Shown here: piece after piece, positions 44,360-54,203 of the stretch | Layout: each line of letters begins with the position of its first letter | Position numbering within the stretch: position 1 is the stretch's first letter | DNA from: an uncultured Paraprevotella sp. | GTDB taxonomy: Bacteria > Bacteroidota > Bacteroidia > Bacteroidales > Bacteroidaceae | NCBI GenBank assembly: GCA_900546665.1 | Contig: URDY01000003.1 | Coordinates: forward strand, 1 to 64,000 | Direction of reading: 5' to 3' | DNA: 64,000 nt | Program-made: the position numbers and the translations under genes | The notes under the pieces: generated by a model | Databases searched by the model: none | What the model was told of the DNA's origin: nothing | The model's input: the letters and a program-made list of their open reading frames with translations, nothing else

Positions 44360-45379
44360 ATGGGATTCTTTTCTTTTACTCAAGAAATAGCCATGGACCT
44401 GGGAACGGCCAATACGATTATTACCAGTGATGGTAAGATCGTAGTGGATGAGCCTTCTGTGGTAGCGTTGGACCGTCGTACAGACAAGATGATAGCTGTG
44501 GGCGAGAAAGCGAAACTCATGTATGAGAAGACTCACGACAACATCCGGACCGTACGTCCCTTACGTGAAGGTGTGATCGCGGATTTCTATGCATGCGAGC
44601 AGATGATGCGTGGTCTGATAGGTATGGTTCACAGAGGCAGCCGTTTGTTTTCTCCCTCCTTGCGTATGGTAATCGGAGTACCGTCCGGTTCAACTGAGGT
44701 GGAGTTGCGTGCCGTACGTGATTCGGCAGAACGGGCCGGTGGACGTGATATCTATCTTATTTACGAGCCTATGGCTGCTGCTATCGGTATCGGTATTGAT
44801 GTGGAAGCTCCTCAGGGCAATATGATTGTAGATATAGGTGGCGGTTCTACAGAGATCGCTGTGATTTCTTTGGGTGGTATCGTATCCAATAATTCAATCA
44901 GAATAGCCGGAGATGACCTGACAGCTGATATTCAGGAATACATGAGCCGTCAGCACAATGTGAAGGTCAGTGAGAGAATGGCTGAGCGCATCAAGATTCA
45001 TGTGGGTGCAGCCCTTACCGAACTGGGAGAAGATGCACCTGAGGATTATATCGTGCATGGTCCTAACCGTATTACGGCTTTGCCGATGGAAGTGCCGGTA
45101 TGTTATCAGGAAGTGGCACATTGTATGGAGAAGTCCATTGCCCGGATTGAGACGGCAGTATTGAGCGCATTGGAAAATACTCCGCCTGAGTTGTATGCCG
45201 ATATTGTACATAATGGCATTTATCTGACAGGTGGCGGTGCGCTTTTGAGAGGACTTGACAAGAGGTTGACGGACAAAATCAATATTCCGTTCCATATAGC
45301 TGAGGATCCGTTGCATAGTGTGGCAAAAGGAACTGGCATAGCCTTGAAGAATGTGAATAACTTCTCTTTCTTGATGTAA
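44360..45379 (+). CDS. mreB: Rod-shape protein MreB
   Basis: The 339-residue bacterial actin organises lateral cell-wall synthesis. Motifs: MDLGTANTIIT (phosphate 1), GVPSGSTEVELRAVRDSA, IYEPMAAAIGIGIDV, IVDIGGGSTEIAVISLGGI (phosphate 2), and YLTGGGALLRGLDK (adenosine). It polymerises under the inner membrane and positions MreC, MreD, RodA and PBP2, whose genes follow in order. This start is directly preceded by an A-rich leader, as in most genes here. Confidence 0.96.
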   Translation: MGFFSFTQEIAMDLGTANTIITSDGKIVVDEPSVVALDRRTDKMIAVGEKAKLMYEKTHDNIRTVRPLREGVIADFYACEQMMRGLIGMVHRGSRLFSPSLRMVIGVPSGSTEVELRAVRDSAERAGGRDIYLIYEPMAAAIGIGIDVEAPQGNMIVDIGGGSTEIAVISLGGIVSNNSIRIAGDDLTADIQEYMSRQHNVKVSERMAERIKIHVGAALTELGEDAPEDYIVHGPNRITALPMEVPVCYQEVAHCMEKSIARIETAVLSALENTPPELYADIVHNGIYLTGGGALLRGLDKRLTDKINIPFHIAEDPLHSVAKGTGIALKNVNNFSFLM

Positions 45380-45420
45380 AAGGTAAAAAAGTATTGGGTA
45401 TAGATTAAAAGCATATTTCA

Positions 45421-46254
45421 GTGCATAATCTTTTAGAATTCTTGAATAGGTTTAGCCATTGGTTCCTTTTTGGGATCCTGTTAGGCGTAAGCCTATTCTT
45501 GTTGTTTCGTTTCAATGTATATCATCACAGCGTAGGGGTTTCTTCGGCATCTGCCTTGTCCGGACAGATATTGGAGGGTGTTTCCTATGTGCATTCCTAC
45601 ATAGGACTGGAGGAGAAAAACAGGCAGTTGGCCCGACATAATCTGGTGCTGGAACGCCGGGTTGAGGCTTTGCAGCGGCTATTGGACGAAACCTCGGAGG
45701 ATTCTGTCATAGAAGAACGGTTTTCGGATTATACTGTCATTGAAGCAAGAGTTGTCAATGCAACGGTAAGAAAGCGCAACAATTACATCACTATCAACAA
45801 AGGTGAATCGGATGGCGTAAGACCGGAAATGGGAGTCGTATGTGGTGGAGGTATAGTCGGTATCGTTTATCAGGTGTCTTCACATTATGCCATTGTGATG
45901 CCTGTACTTAACAGTCTGACAGCAATCAGTTGCCGTCTGCGTGGTACGGATTATTTCGGATATCTGCGTTGGGACGGCGGACATCCTTTGTATGCCTATT
46001 TGGGTGAAATTCCCAGACATGCAAAGGTTAAGGTTGGAATGAGTGTGGAAACCAGTGGTTTTTCGGAAGTGTTTCCGGCAGGTCTTTTTGTAGGAAAGGT
46101 ATGTGAAGTGCACAACTCGGAAGATGGACTTTCATATACATTAAAAGTGAATTTAAGTACGGACTTTTCCAGGTTAAGGGATGTTTTTGTATTGAGCAAT
46201 CCGGCTAAGAACGAGATAGACAGTCTGGAAAGTATGGTAGAGACAGAACGGTAG
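45421..46254 (+). CDS. mreC: Rod-shape protein MreC
   Basis: The 277-residue protein has an N-terminal TM helix (about residues 17-30, FLFGILLGVSLFLLF) and a coiled coil (EEKNRQLARHNLVLERRVEALQRLLD). The periplasmic beta domain has ARVVNATVRKRNNYITINKGESDGVRPEMGVV and GIVGIVYQVSSHYAIVMPVL. It starts with GTG. It links cytoplasmic MreB to the PBP2-RodA synthase. The stop is followed 15 bases later by mreD. Confidence 0.93.
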   Translation: MHNLLEFLNRFSHWFLFGILLGVSLFLLFRFNVYHHSVGVSSASALSGQILEGVSYVHSYIGLEEKNRQLARHNLVLERRVEALQRLLDETSEDSVIEERFSDYTVIEARVVNATVRKRNNYITINKGESDGVRPEMGVVCGGGIVGIVYQVSSHYAIVMPVLNSLTAISCRLRGTDYFGYLRWDGGHPLYAYLGEIPRHAKVKVGMSVETSGFSEVFPAGLFVGKVCEVHNSEDGLSYTLKVNLSTDFSRLRDVFVLSNPAKNEIDSLESMVETER

Positions 46255-46269
46255 ATAGGTCTAAATAAA

Positions 46270-46788
46270 ATGGGAGCTCACGATTTTTTCATTCGTCTTT
46301 GGTGGGTCATAGCATTGGTCTTCATGCAAGTATTGTTCTTTAATAATATTTGTTTTCTTGGATATGCTACGCCTATGCCATATGTTTATATATTATGCCT
46401 GTTGCCGCAGGATTTGTCGCGTAATGCGTGGCTGTTATGGGGCTTTATGACAGGACTGTGTGTAGATTGTTTCTCTGAAACGCCAGGGCTTTGTGCCGCA
46501 TCGATGACAGTGACGGCCATGTTTGCCCCATGGATGATGAGTCTGTTTGCGCCCAAGGATGATTTGGAAGAGAAGCATGGGGTATTGTCTTTGAAGGAAA
46601 GTGCAGGCCGGCGTTATGCTGTCTTGATGGTCTTGTTCCATCATGCCGTCTATGTTTTGCTGGAGGTCTTTTCTTTCTTCCATCCTCTTCACATGTTGTA
46701 TACCTGGGCCGGAAGTTGTGTGCTGACTCTGATGATTATCTTTGCTTTCAGTCATTTGAAACGTAAAAAACGTGTCGTGGCCAAATAA
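46270..46788 (+). CDS. mreD: Rod-shape protein MreD
   Basis: The 172-residue protein has five or six TM helices starting at WWVIALVFMQVLFFNNICFLGYA, with PYVYILCLLPQDLSRNAWLLWGFMTGLCVDCFSETPGLCAASM, the MreD core. It is an elongasome membrane protein. The sequence has an extra cytoplasmic loop (DDLEEKHGVLSLKESAG). It is positioned between mreC and the PBP2 gene, as in most Bacteroidales. Confidence 0.85.
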   Translation: MGAHDFFIRLWWVIALVFMQVLFFNNICFLGYATPMPYVYILCLLPQDLSRNAWLLWGFMTGLCVDCFSETPGLCAASMTVTAMFAPWMMSLFAPKDDLEEKHGVLSLKESAGRRYAVLMVLFHHAVYVLLEVFSFFHPLHMLYTWAGSCVLTLMIIFAFSHLKRKKRVVAK

Positions 46789-46803
46789 ACCATTATACAT
46801 GAT

Positions 46804-48651
46804 ATGGCTAACTATGAATTTGAAAAGCGGAAATTTGTAATAGCAGGTGTGGCTGTCTTGATAGTCATACTCTACATATTACGGCTTTTTACGCTTCAGA
46901 TCATGAGTGATGATTACAAGAAAAATGCCGATTCCAATGCTTTGCTGAAAAGGATACAGTATCCAGCTCGCGGCGTAATTTCCGACAGAAACGGCAAACT
47001 GATGGTTTATAACCAGCCGGCGTATGACATTATGGTGGTGATGTTGGAGCAGAAGGGGGTAGATACATTGGATTTGTGCAGGAGTCTGGGCATAACAAAA
47101 GAATATTACGAGAAACGCATGGCTGAAATCAAGGACCGTTATCGTAATCCCGGCTATTCACCGTATACGCAACAGCTTTTTATGAGTCAGTTGTCGAGTG
47201 AGGAATTTTGTGTGTTTCAGGAGAAACTGTTCCGCTTTAAAGGCTTTTATGTGCAACGGCGTTCCATCCGTCAGTACAGGACCTCACATGCCGCTCATAT
47301 CCTGGGTGATGTGGGCGAGGTTTCCCCGGCAGATGTAGAGGCAGATGACTACTATCAGGGTGGTGACTTTATAGGCAAGCAAGGTGTGGAACGTTCTTAC
47401 GAAAAACAGCTCAGGGGAGTGAAAGGTGTTCAGATCCTGTTAAGGGATGCGCGCGGAAGAATAAAAGGGCGTTATCAGGACGGCAGGCATGATACTCCGA
47501 CTATTCCCGGCAAGAATCTGACATTAGGACTTGATTCCGCCTTGCAGGCTTTGGGAGAACGTCTGATGGAAGGGAAAATCGGCGGTATCGTGGCTATTGA
47601 ACCGGCTACGGGCGAGGTCCTGTGTATGGTTTCATCGCCGACGTATGATCCCCGTTTGATGGTGGGGCGCCAGCGTGGAAAGAACCATCTCCGTTTGAGC
47701 AGGGATATGATGAAACCCTTGTTAAATCGTGCCATAATGGGTCAGTATCCGCCGGGATCAACATTTAAGACTTCCCAGGCTCTGACTTTCCTGCAGGAAG
47801 GTATTATTACATCCCAGACAGCATTTCCCTGTACGGGAGGTTTCAGGTTCAGAGGACTCAAGGTAGGTTGTCATGCACATGCTGCTCCGATACCTCTGAT
47901 TCCGGCCATAGGTACGTCCTGCAATGCTTATTTCTGTTGGGGATTGTATTATATGTTCTCAAACAGGAGCAAGTATCCCACGGTGCAGGATGCCATGACG
48001 ACATGGCGGGATTATATGGTTTCAATGGGATTTGGTTATAAATTGGGTATAGACCTGCCTGGTGAAAAGCGTGGACTGATTCCGAATGCACCGTTTTATG
48101 ACAAGGCATACAGGGGGGCATGGAACGGTCTGACCGTAATCAGTATTTCTATAGGTCAGGGAGAGGTCAATCTTACCCCGTTGCAGATTGCTAATCTGGG
48201 GGCAACCATTGCCAACAGAGGATATTATATCACTCCTCATGTGGTGAAAGAAGTACAGGGTGAGCCATTGGATACAATGTATACCAAGAAACATTATACG
48301 ATGGTTTCGAAGGAAAATTATGAGTTGGTGGTGCAAGGTATGCGGCGGGCTGTCCTGCAAGGTACGTGCAGGGTTGCCAATATTCCCGGTATAGAAGTTT
48401 GCGGAAAAACCGGTACGGCGCAGAACAGAGGAAGTGACCATTCTGTCTTTATGGGATTTGCCCCAATGAATTCTCCCAAGATAGCGATTGCAGTTTATGT
48501 GGAGAACGGAGGTTGGGGAGCTACTTATGGTGTGCCCATCGGCGCATTGATGATTGAACAATATTTGAATGGCAAGCTTTCTCCGGAAAGTGAGAAGAAA
48601 GCAGAAGTATTCCAAAACAGACATATTGTATATGGAGACGTGGAAAGATGA
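46804..48651 (+). CDS. mrdA: Penicillin-binding protein 2 (elongation transpeptidase)
   Basis: The 615-residue class B PBP has a TM anchor (about 12-30, VIAGVAVLIVILYILRLF), a pedestal dimerisation domain with YPARGVISDRNGKLMVYNQPAYDI, and a transpeptidase domain. The catalytic motifs are PGSTFKTSQAL (Ser-x-x-Lys), GTSCNAYF (SxN) and VCGKTGTAQN (KTG). It cross-links peptidoglycan in the elongasome and is the target of mecillinam-type beta-lactams. It overlaps rodA by 20 bases. Confidence 0.95.
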   Translation: MANYEFEKRKFVIAGVAVLIVILYILRLFTLQIMSDDYKKNADSNALLKRIQYPARGVISDRNGKLMVYNQPAYDIMVVMLEQKGVDTLDLCRSLGITKEYYEKRMAEIKDRYRNPGYSPYTQQLFMSQLSSEEFCVFQEKLFRFKGFYVQRRSIRQYRTSHAAHILGDVGEVSPADVEADDYYQGGDFIGKQGVERSYEKQLRGVKGVQILLRDARGRIKGRYQDGRHDTPTIPGKNLTLGLDSALQALGERLMEGKIGGIVAIEPATGEVLCMVSSPTYDPRLMVGRQRGKNHLRLSRDMMKPLLNRAIMGQYPPGSTFKTSQALTFLQEGIITSQTAFPCTGGFRFRGLKVGCHAHAAPIPLIPAIGTSCNAYFCWGLYYMFSNRSKYPTVQDAMTTWRDYMVSMGFGYKLGIDLPGEKRGLIPNAPFYDKAYRGAWNGLTVISISIGQGEVNLTPLQIANLGATIANRGYYITPHVVKEVQGEPLDTMYTKKHYTMVSKENYELVVQGMRRAVLQGTCRVANIPGIEVCGKTGTAQNRGSDHSVFMGFAPMNSPKIAIAVYVENGGWGATYGVPIGALMIEQYLNGKLSPESEKKAEVFQNRHIVYGDVER

Positions 48652-50110
48652 TAAAACGGAAAAAAGCGTATGGCGTACGGTAGACTGGTTGACCATAGCC
48701 ATTTATATATCATTGATGGTTTTTGGCTGGATCAGTATCTGTGGAGCCAGTTATGATTTTAGTCAGGAAGGGGATATATTCTCATTCAGTTCGCGTTCGG
48801 GTATGCAGATTATATGGATCGGCACGTCCTTGGCTTTGGGCTTTATTCTGATGATGCTTGATGACAGGCTTTATGATACTTTGGCCTATATAATCTATGC
48901 GGTCATGCTGGTGTTACTCTTTATCACCCCATTCCTGGCCCGCGACATCAAAGGGTCGCATTCCTGGATTAAAATAGGTCCGTTCAGTTTTCAGGCTGCC
49001 GAGTTTGCCAAGTGTGCGACGGCTTTGGCTTTGGCAAAGTTCATGTCGACGTATGGTTATCAAATTTCGCGTTGGAAAGATTTTCTGTTAAGTCTGGCGA
49101 TAATCTTTGTGCCTATTGTTCTGATTATAGCGCAGAGTGAGACAGGGTCAGCATTGGTTTACCTTTCATTTTTTCTGGTCTTGTACAGGGAGGGCATGCC
49201 GGGTTCTATTCTGTTTGCCGGAATTGCTGCCGTAGCCTATTTTGTGGTCGGAGTACGATTTGAGCAGGTTATGTTAGGATATACGCCTACCAGTGTAGGA
49301 GAATTTGTCGTGTTGTTGCTTATTCTTGTTTCTTCGCTTGGGATGGTCAAAGTCTATTGTGGTAAGACTGCTCCGTTGGTGAAAATGGCGGCCTATGGCT
49401 TAGGTATATCAGTAGTGGCGATATGTTTCTCTCTTTTTGTCATACCGTTTGATATATCCTGGGTTTTATTGGCGGTGTGTATAGGGCTTGCCGTATTCCT
49501 GATATATCTTTTTTTGAGGGATCGTCTGGCTAATTACCTGTATATTATGTTTTTTACCTTGGGATCTTTGGCCTTCTTCTATTCTGTGGATTTTGTATTG
49601 AATAACGTGCTGGAAGATCATCAAAGGGTGAGGATAAACGTGTTGTTAGGCTTGACTGAAGATCCGTCTGGAGCGGGATATAATGTCAATCAGGCGAAGA
49701 TTGCCATAGGATCAGGCGGACTGATGGGTAAGGGATTCTTGAACGGCACACAGACCAAACTTAAATATGTGCCGGAACAGGACACCGATTTTATCTTTTG
49801 TACGGTAGGCGAGGAGGAAGGCTTTTGGGGAGCCAGCGGTGTGTTGTTGCTGTTCCTTTCTCTGATTTTGAGATTGATTCATCTGGCGGAACGACAACCT
49901 TATGCCTTCGGGCGCATATACGGGTATTCCGTGATGAGTATATTCCTGTTCCATTTGTTCATTAATGTGGGAATGGTTTTGGGGTTGACGCCGGTGATAG
50001 GTATTCCTTTGCCTTTCTTCAGCTATGGCGGTTCGTCCCTTTGGGGATTTACCATATTGCTGTTTGTTTTCTTGCGTATAGACGCAGCCCGTGACAGGGA
50101 CAAGCGATGA
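48632..50110 (+). CDS. rodA: Peptidoglycan polymerase RodA
   Basis: The 492-residue SEDS-family glycosyltransferase has about ten TM helices. Motifs: LFITPFLARDIKGSHSWIKIGPFSFQAAEFAK, SETGSALVYLSFF, and NVGMVLGLTPVIGIPLPFFSYGGSS, the SEDS signature. The start METWKDDKTEKS lies within the end of the PBP2 gene; a longer in-frame form reads back into that gene and is unlikely. It polymerises glycan strands with PBP2. It converges on gldH with only 24 bases between them. Confidence 0.93.
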   Translation: METWKDDKTEKSVWRTVDWLTIAIYISLMVFGWISICGASYDFSQEGDIFSFSSRSGMQIIWIGTSLALGFILMMLDDRLYDTLAYIIYAVMLVLLFITPFLARDIKGSHSWIKIGPFSFQAAEFAKCATALALAKFMSTYGYQISRWKDFLLSLAIIFVPIVLIIAQSETGSALVYLSFFLVLYREGMPGSILFAGIAAVAYFVVGVRFEQVMLGYTPTSVGEFVVLLLILVSSLGMVKVYCGKTAPLVKMAAYGLGISVVAICFSLFVIPFDISWVLLAVCIGLAVFLIYLFLRDRLANYLYIMFFTLGSLAFFYSVDFVLNNVLEDHQRVRINVLLGLTEDPSGAGYNVNQAKIAIGSGGLMGKGFLNGTQTKLKYVPEQDTDFIFCTVGEEEGFWGASGVLLLFLSLILRLIHLAERQPYAFGRIYGYSVMSIFLFHLFINVGMVLGLTPVIGIPLPFFSYGGSSLWGFTILLFVFLRIDAARDRDKR

Positions 50111-50134
50111 TGTAGGAAAGCCAGATGATGATTT

Positions 50135-50605
50135 TTATCTGCTGATTCTGATTCCGATGTCAGAGAGTCCTGAAAGTTCGTCGTTATACATGTAATGCTT
50201 GATAATGATCTTTCCGGTTTGCCCTTCCTGAAGGTTTAATGGAGGTAAGTCGTAACAATGGTTATGAACAAAGGTGCCGTTTTGGGCATTTTCCTTTTTC
50301 CTGTCGTTGATCAGACATTCGATGGTGTCTGTTCTGGAGAATTCGGGATTGGAAAACTTACTTTCAATAATTAACCATAAATTACTGTATTTGTATTGTG
50401 CTGTACTTCTCAATCCGATACTGAATGCATAAATATTGTTTTGTCGGACAGTATCAATATGGAAACAGATCGTATCTCCTTTTTTCCAACCTTCAGTGGG
50501 GATAGGCTTGTAGTGGTGGATGAGGGTATTATTTTCACATGCCATGAGTAAAATACTCATGACCGTGAAAATAAACACTGATATTTTATGATGTGAATAC
50601 AACAT
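50135..50605 (-). CDS. gldH: Gliding-motility-type lipoprotein GldH
   Basis: The 156-residue lipoprotein has a lipobox (ILLMAC) near residue 23. The segments HYKPIPTEGWKKGDTICFHID, YKYSNLWLIIESKF and NGTFVHNHCYDLPP match the GldH family in Bacteroidota. GldH is required for gliding in Flavobacterium; in non-gliding Bacteroidales the role is not known. It is the last gene of a minus-strand unit with ricT, 8 bases away. Confidence 0.85.
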   Translation of the reverse strand: MLYSHHKISVFIFTVMSILLMACENNTLIHHYKPIPTEGWKKGDTICFHIDTVRQNNIYAFSIGLRSTAQYKYSNLWLIIESKFSNPEFSRTDTIECLINDRKKENAQNGTFVHNHCYDLPPLNLQEGQTGKIIIKHYMYNDELSGLSDIGIRISR

Positions 50606-50613
50606 GCTGATTA

Positions 50614-52038
50614 TTATTCTGGTTTTATACCAGTATTGTCGTTCTGACTGTTGGGATTGTTGGGGGTAGTGTCAGGACGCGGCCTGTTGTTTCTTTCCCT
50701 TTCCTTCCTTTTTTTGTTTTCGTTTCGTTCGTTTCGTTTTTTTTCGTTGCCGTCTTTTGTTTCATTGACAGCAGCATCATTTCCATTGGCGTTTCTTTCG
50801 TTCTTTTTGTTTTTCTTCCTTCTGTTAGGATCCCGTTGCCTTTCTTTGTTTTCATTGGCAATGCCGTTAGGAGAATCCTGTTTGTTGTCATCGTTGTTGG
50901 AATCTGTTGACGGTGAGGTTGATTGCTGATTGTTTTCCGGAGAGTTGTTGTTGCCGTTCTTTTTCCGGTTTTTATTCTTCTTCTTTCTGTCAAATCTTGT
51001 CAGGCTGTCTTGCTGCGCAAGGTCAGTAGACTGTTTGTTTTCTTCATTAGTCAGAGTCAGTTTTACCGGTTTCTCTCCCCGTTTGTTCATGGCGATGATA
51101 TCAAAGACTTGTGAAGTCTTTAATACAACAAGGTTGGATGCGACTTTCCGGTCAGTAGAGTAGGTGACTTCACCTTTAAGAATATCCGCCTTAAAATAAT
51201 AATATTCCGCATCCTGTGTGTACAGGACAATTTCCTTACTGGGCAGTTTCTTGGATGCTTCCATATAGGTGTCGGCCTCAAAGTTCAGACAACATTTCAG
51301 CTTGGCACATTGTCCGGCCAGCTTTTGAGGATTGGGAGACAGATCCTGAAGACGTGCTGCTGCAGTGGATACGGAAACGAAGTTCTTAAGCCATCCGGCA
51401 CAACATAGAATGCGTCCGCACGGACCAATACCTCCTATTCGTCCGGCTTCCTGGCGTGCGCCGATCTGTTTCATTTCTATCCGGACTCTGAAAGTTTCTG
51501 CCAGAATCTTGATTAATTGCCTGAAGTCCACTCTTCCGTCTGCAATATAATAGAAAATGGCTTTTCCACAGTCGCCTTGGTATTCCACATCACCGATTTT
51601 CATCTCAAGTCCAAGATTGAGGGCGATCTGACGTGCACGGATCATGGTGTCATGTTCGCGACTTTGGGCTTCCTGATATTTTTCCAGGTCGGTTGTACGC
51701 GCTTTACGGTATATTCTTTTGATGTCATCCTCATTTTTGAGATTGGCTTTCTTGATTTGCAACTGTACGAGACGTCCGGTCAGGGTGACAACACCGATAT
51801 CATGTCCGGGAGTGGCTTCAACAGCTACAATGTCGCCTTTTTCCAGTGGAAGATGATTTGTGTTCCTATAATAGCCTTTTCGTGTATTCTTAAACTGAAC
51901 TTCGACAAGGTCGGTAAGTTCACTGCTTCCGGGGATATCTGCCAGATAATCGTATACAGTCAGCGGTTTGTCTGACTGACAACAGCCTTTGGCGCATATG
52001 CCATGTCCGGAGCAGCCGTTTTTAAATTTATTATCCAT
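50614..52038 (-). CDS. ricT: RicT-like PSP1-domain protein with long disordered tail
   Basis: The 474-residue protein has a cysteine-rich start (GCSGHGICAKGCCQSD) and the PSP1 core: VEVQFKNTRKGYYRN, KGDIVAVEATPGHDIG, RVDFRQLIKILAETFRVRIEMKQIGARQE and the cysteine motif GPCGRILCCAGWL with CAKLKCCLNFE. RicT/YaaT family members bind iron-sulfur clusters and regulate RNA turnover and development in Bacillus. The last 130 residues are low-complexity Lys/Asn/Arg/Asp-rich and certainly disordered; they may bind RNA or DNA. It lies 18 bases after holB and just before gldH. Confidence 0.85.
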   Translation of the reverse strand: MDNKFKNGCSGHGICAKGCCQSDKPLTVYDYLADIPGSSELTDLVEVQFKNTRKGYYRNTNHLPLEKGDIVAVEATPGHDIGVVTLTGRLVQLQIKKANLKNEDDIKRIYRKARTTDLEKYQEAQSREHDTMIRARQIALNLGLEMKIGDVEYQGDCGKAIFYYIADGRVDFRQLIKILAETFRVRIEMKQIGARQEAGRIGGIGPCGRILCCAGWLKNFVSVSTAAARLQDLSPNPQKLAGQCAKLKCCLNFEADTYMEASKKLPSKEIVLYTQDAEYYYFKADILKGEVTYSTDRKVASNLVVLKTSQVFDIIAMNKRGEKPVKLTLTNEENKQSTDLAQQDSLTRFDRKKKNKNRKKNGNNNSPENNQQSTSPSTDSNNDDNKQDSPNGIANENKERQRDPNRRKKNKKNERNANGNDAAVNETKDGNEKKRNERNENKKRKERERNNRPRPDTTPNNPNSQNDNTGIKPE

Positions 52039-52056
52039 ATATTTTATTTTTAGAAT

Positions 52057-53190
52057 TTATTTCCTGATCAGCACAGAGATCTGCAGTGTCATGTTGAAAA
52101 ACACCATTTTGGCATTGACCTGTCGTTGAAGGTCATAAAAGCATTTCTCGAACAATTCTTTTATGAGAATGACATTCCGCTCATGAATGAAAGGGGCGAA
52201 ACGTACGGCAAACTCTGCCTCTTGGGCAGTCATGCTGTTCAGGTTCTTGATATGAAAGTTATATATAAAGTTCTCTCGAAGCAGATACAGACAGTAATTC
52301 AAAAAATTAAGCTGCTGCTCACGTTTCATGTCTGCCAGTTCTTCACTCCATGTCCGCATGGCTTTTACATCTCTTCTCCATGAGGCTCTCATTAAGGTGG
52401 TGAACAGGTTGAAGTATATGGCATTGTCGTTGTTTTCGTTATTGAGGATTTTCAATGCCTGTGACAGACTTCCGTTCGATTGGCTGGCTATGTTTTCAGC
52501 CTGGTCTGAAGGAAGTTGTTTGTGATTCACAAGAAACCTTATCAGGTCTGTCTTAGTCACGGCATGCAATTCTATACGCTGCATGCGGCTGATCAGTGTG
52601 GGGATGATTCTGGCCGGTTCTTCGCTTACAAATATGAAGTGAGTGTTTGAAGGCGGCTCCTCAATCAACTTAAGCAGTTTGTTGGCGCATTCCGTCATCA
52701 TCTTTTCTGGCCAGCATATAATCATGGCCTTGTGCTCTCCCAAGGCAGGCTTGAGTGCCATTTTCCGTTGTATGGAATCGCTTTCAACGGTATAGATGGT
52801 AGCTTGAATATTGCCGTTGGCTTTCAGACAGGCTTGCCAGTCGCTCAGATCGAAATAAGGGCTTTTCTGTACCAGGGCTCTCCATTCCTTGATGTGATCA
52901 TCAGAAATATCAGGAGTAGAACCACTTTTGGAGCGTATGACAGGGAATACAAAATGGAGATCGGGATGAACCAGATGACTGACCATTTTGCAGGACTGGC
53001 ATTCTCCGCAACCTTCGCCTTCTGTCGTGCGGTGAGAACATAATATGCTTTGTGCATAAGCTATTGCTATAGCCAGTTTACCGCATCCTGACGGTCCGTG
53101 AAGAAGAAGTGCATGAGGCATCTGCCCGTGTTGTATTTCACGGAAAAGTCTGCTCTGTATTTCTTCCTGACCAAAGACCGGATTCCTCAT
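52057..53190 (-). CDS. holB: DNA polymerase III delta' subunit
   Basis: The 377-residue clamp-loader AAA+ subunit has LLLHGPSGCGKLAIAIAYAQSILC, a zinc-binding cluster GCGECQSCKMVSHLVHPDLH, and the sensor region SNTHFIFVSEEPARIIPTLISRMQRIEL. It loads the sliding clamp with gamma/tau and delta. The P-loop is complete. It is followed by ricT in the same direction and preceded by metF. Confidence 0.92.
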   Translation of the reverse strand: MRNPVFGQEEIQSRLFREIQHGQMPHALLLHGPSGCGKLAIAIAYAQSILCSHRTTEGEGCGECQSCKMVSHLVHPDLHFVFPVIRSKSGSTPDISDDHIKEWRALVQKSPYFDLSDWQACLKANGNIQATIYTVESDSIQRKMALKPALGEHKAMIICWPEKMMTECANKLLKLIEEPPSNTHFIFVSEEPARIIPTLISRMQRIELHAVTKTDLIRFLVNHKQLPSDQAENIASQSNGSLSQALKILNNENNDNAIYFNLFTTLMRASWRRDVKAMRTWSEELADMKREQQLNFLNYCLYLLRENFIYNFHIKNLNSMTAQEAEFAVRFAPFIHERNVILIKELFEKCFYDLQRQVNAKMVFFNMTLQISVLIRK

Positions 53191-53198
53191 GATAGTGT

Positions 53199-54152
53199 TT
53201 AATATATTTGTTTGGCTATTTCCTTGATGCTGTCAACTGCAGAAACGGTATAAAAATGCAGGCTTGGAACCTGATGCGCCATTAATTCCTTGCATTGTGT
53301 GATGGCCCATTCTATGCCAACCTGTTTGACATCTTCGTCTGTCTTGCATTTTTTGACTTCCAAAGCCAATGCTTGTGGCAGATCGCAATGGAAGGTTTTG
53401 GGAATGACCGATAACTGCGATAATTTTGAAAACGGCTTGATTCCGGGGATGATGGGTATGGTTATACCGGCCTCACGGGCTTTACGAACAAAATCAAAGT
53501 ATTTTTCGTTATCGTAGAATAGTTGGGTTACGGCATACTGAGCTCCTGCCTCTACTTTTTTCTTGAAATATTCCAGATCGGTTTCCAGATTGGGAGCTTC
53601 TTCATGTTTTTCAGGATAGCAGGCTACACCGTATGAGAACGGTACTCCGGGATTCTTGATAGGAGAGCCGTCAATGAAAAGGCCTTTATTATAAGTGTTG
53701 ATATGCTCAATCAGTTCTGTAGCATGGGAATAGCCATCGCCAGTAGGCTTGAACATGGCATCTTCCTTGGCTTTGTCACCACGGAGAACCAGTAAATCGC
53801 TGTTACCCAAGAATTGAAGATCCAGAAGCAGATATTCTGTATCTTCGCGTGTAAAACCACTACATAATATGTGAGGTACCACGTGGATGCCGTAGTGTTG
53901 TTGAATGGCTGCTGCTACCGCAACAGTGCCGGGACGCCGGCGTTGTCGGGAACGTTGCATAAGTCCGTTCCCCATATCCTTGTAAACGAATTCGCTCCGG
54001 TGGTTGGTAATATTGATGTATTTCGGGTCAAATTCTCTCAGGGTGTCTATGGTATGAAACAGTTTTTCTATGCCGGTGCCCTTTAATGGTGGCAGAACCT
54101 CAAATGAGAAGGCAGTGCCTTTATTGTTTTGTATTAAATCAATAACGTTCAT
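53199..54152 (-). CDS. metF: Methylenetetrahydrofolate reductase
   Basis: The 317-residue TIM-barrel FAD enzyme reduces methylene-THF to methyl-THF for methionine synthesis. Motifs: FSFEVLPPLKGTGIEKL, YINITNHRSEFVY, LVLRGDKAKED and GAQYAVTQLFYDNEKYFDFV. The start MNVIDLIQNNKGTAFSFEVLPP matches the family; an 18-codon upstream extension does not. It heads the metF-holB-ricT-gldH series, each separated by less than 20 bases, so an operon is likely. Confidence 0.94.
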   Translation of the reverse strand: MNVIDLIQNNKGTAFSFEVLPPLKGTGIEKLFHTIDTLREFDPKYINITNHRSEFVYKDMGNGLMQRSRQRRRPGTVAVAAAIQQHYGIHVVPHILCSGFTREDTEYLLLDLQFLGNSDLLVLRGDKAKEDAMFKPTGDGYSHATELIEHINTYNKGLFIDGSPIKNPGVPFSYGVACYPEKHEEAPNLETDLEYFKKKVEAGAQYAVTQLFYDNEKYFDFVRKAREAGITIPIIPGIKPFSKLSQLSVIPKTFHCDLPQALALEVKKCKTDEDVKQVGIEWAITQCKELMAHQVPSLHFYTVSAVDSIKEIAKQIY

Positions 54153-54195
54153 TCTTCTTTCAACAGACTTGTTGTATGGTTTAAAACATAGTTGA

Positions 54196-54203
54196 CAAAG
54201 ATA
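54196..54203 (-). promoter_or_regulatory. Promoter -7 box of the metF series
   Basis: On the minus strand this reads TATCTTTG (TAnnTTTG), 43 bases before the metF start. Confidence 0.6.

Noticed and set aside
48569..48631. N-terminal extension of RodA inside the PBP2 gene
   Set aside because: The extension is basic, overlaps the PBP2 coding sequence more deeply and does not match RodA starts; the internal ATG at 48632 is better.
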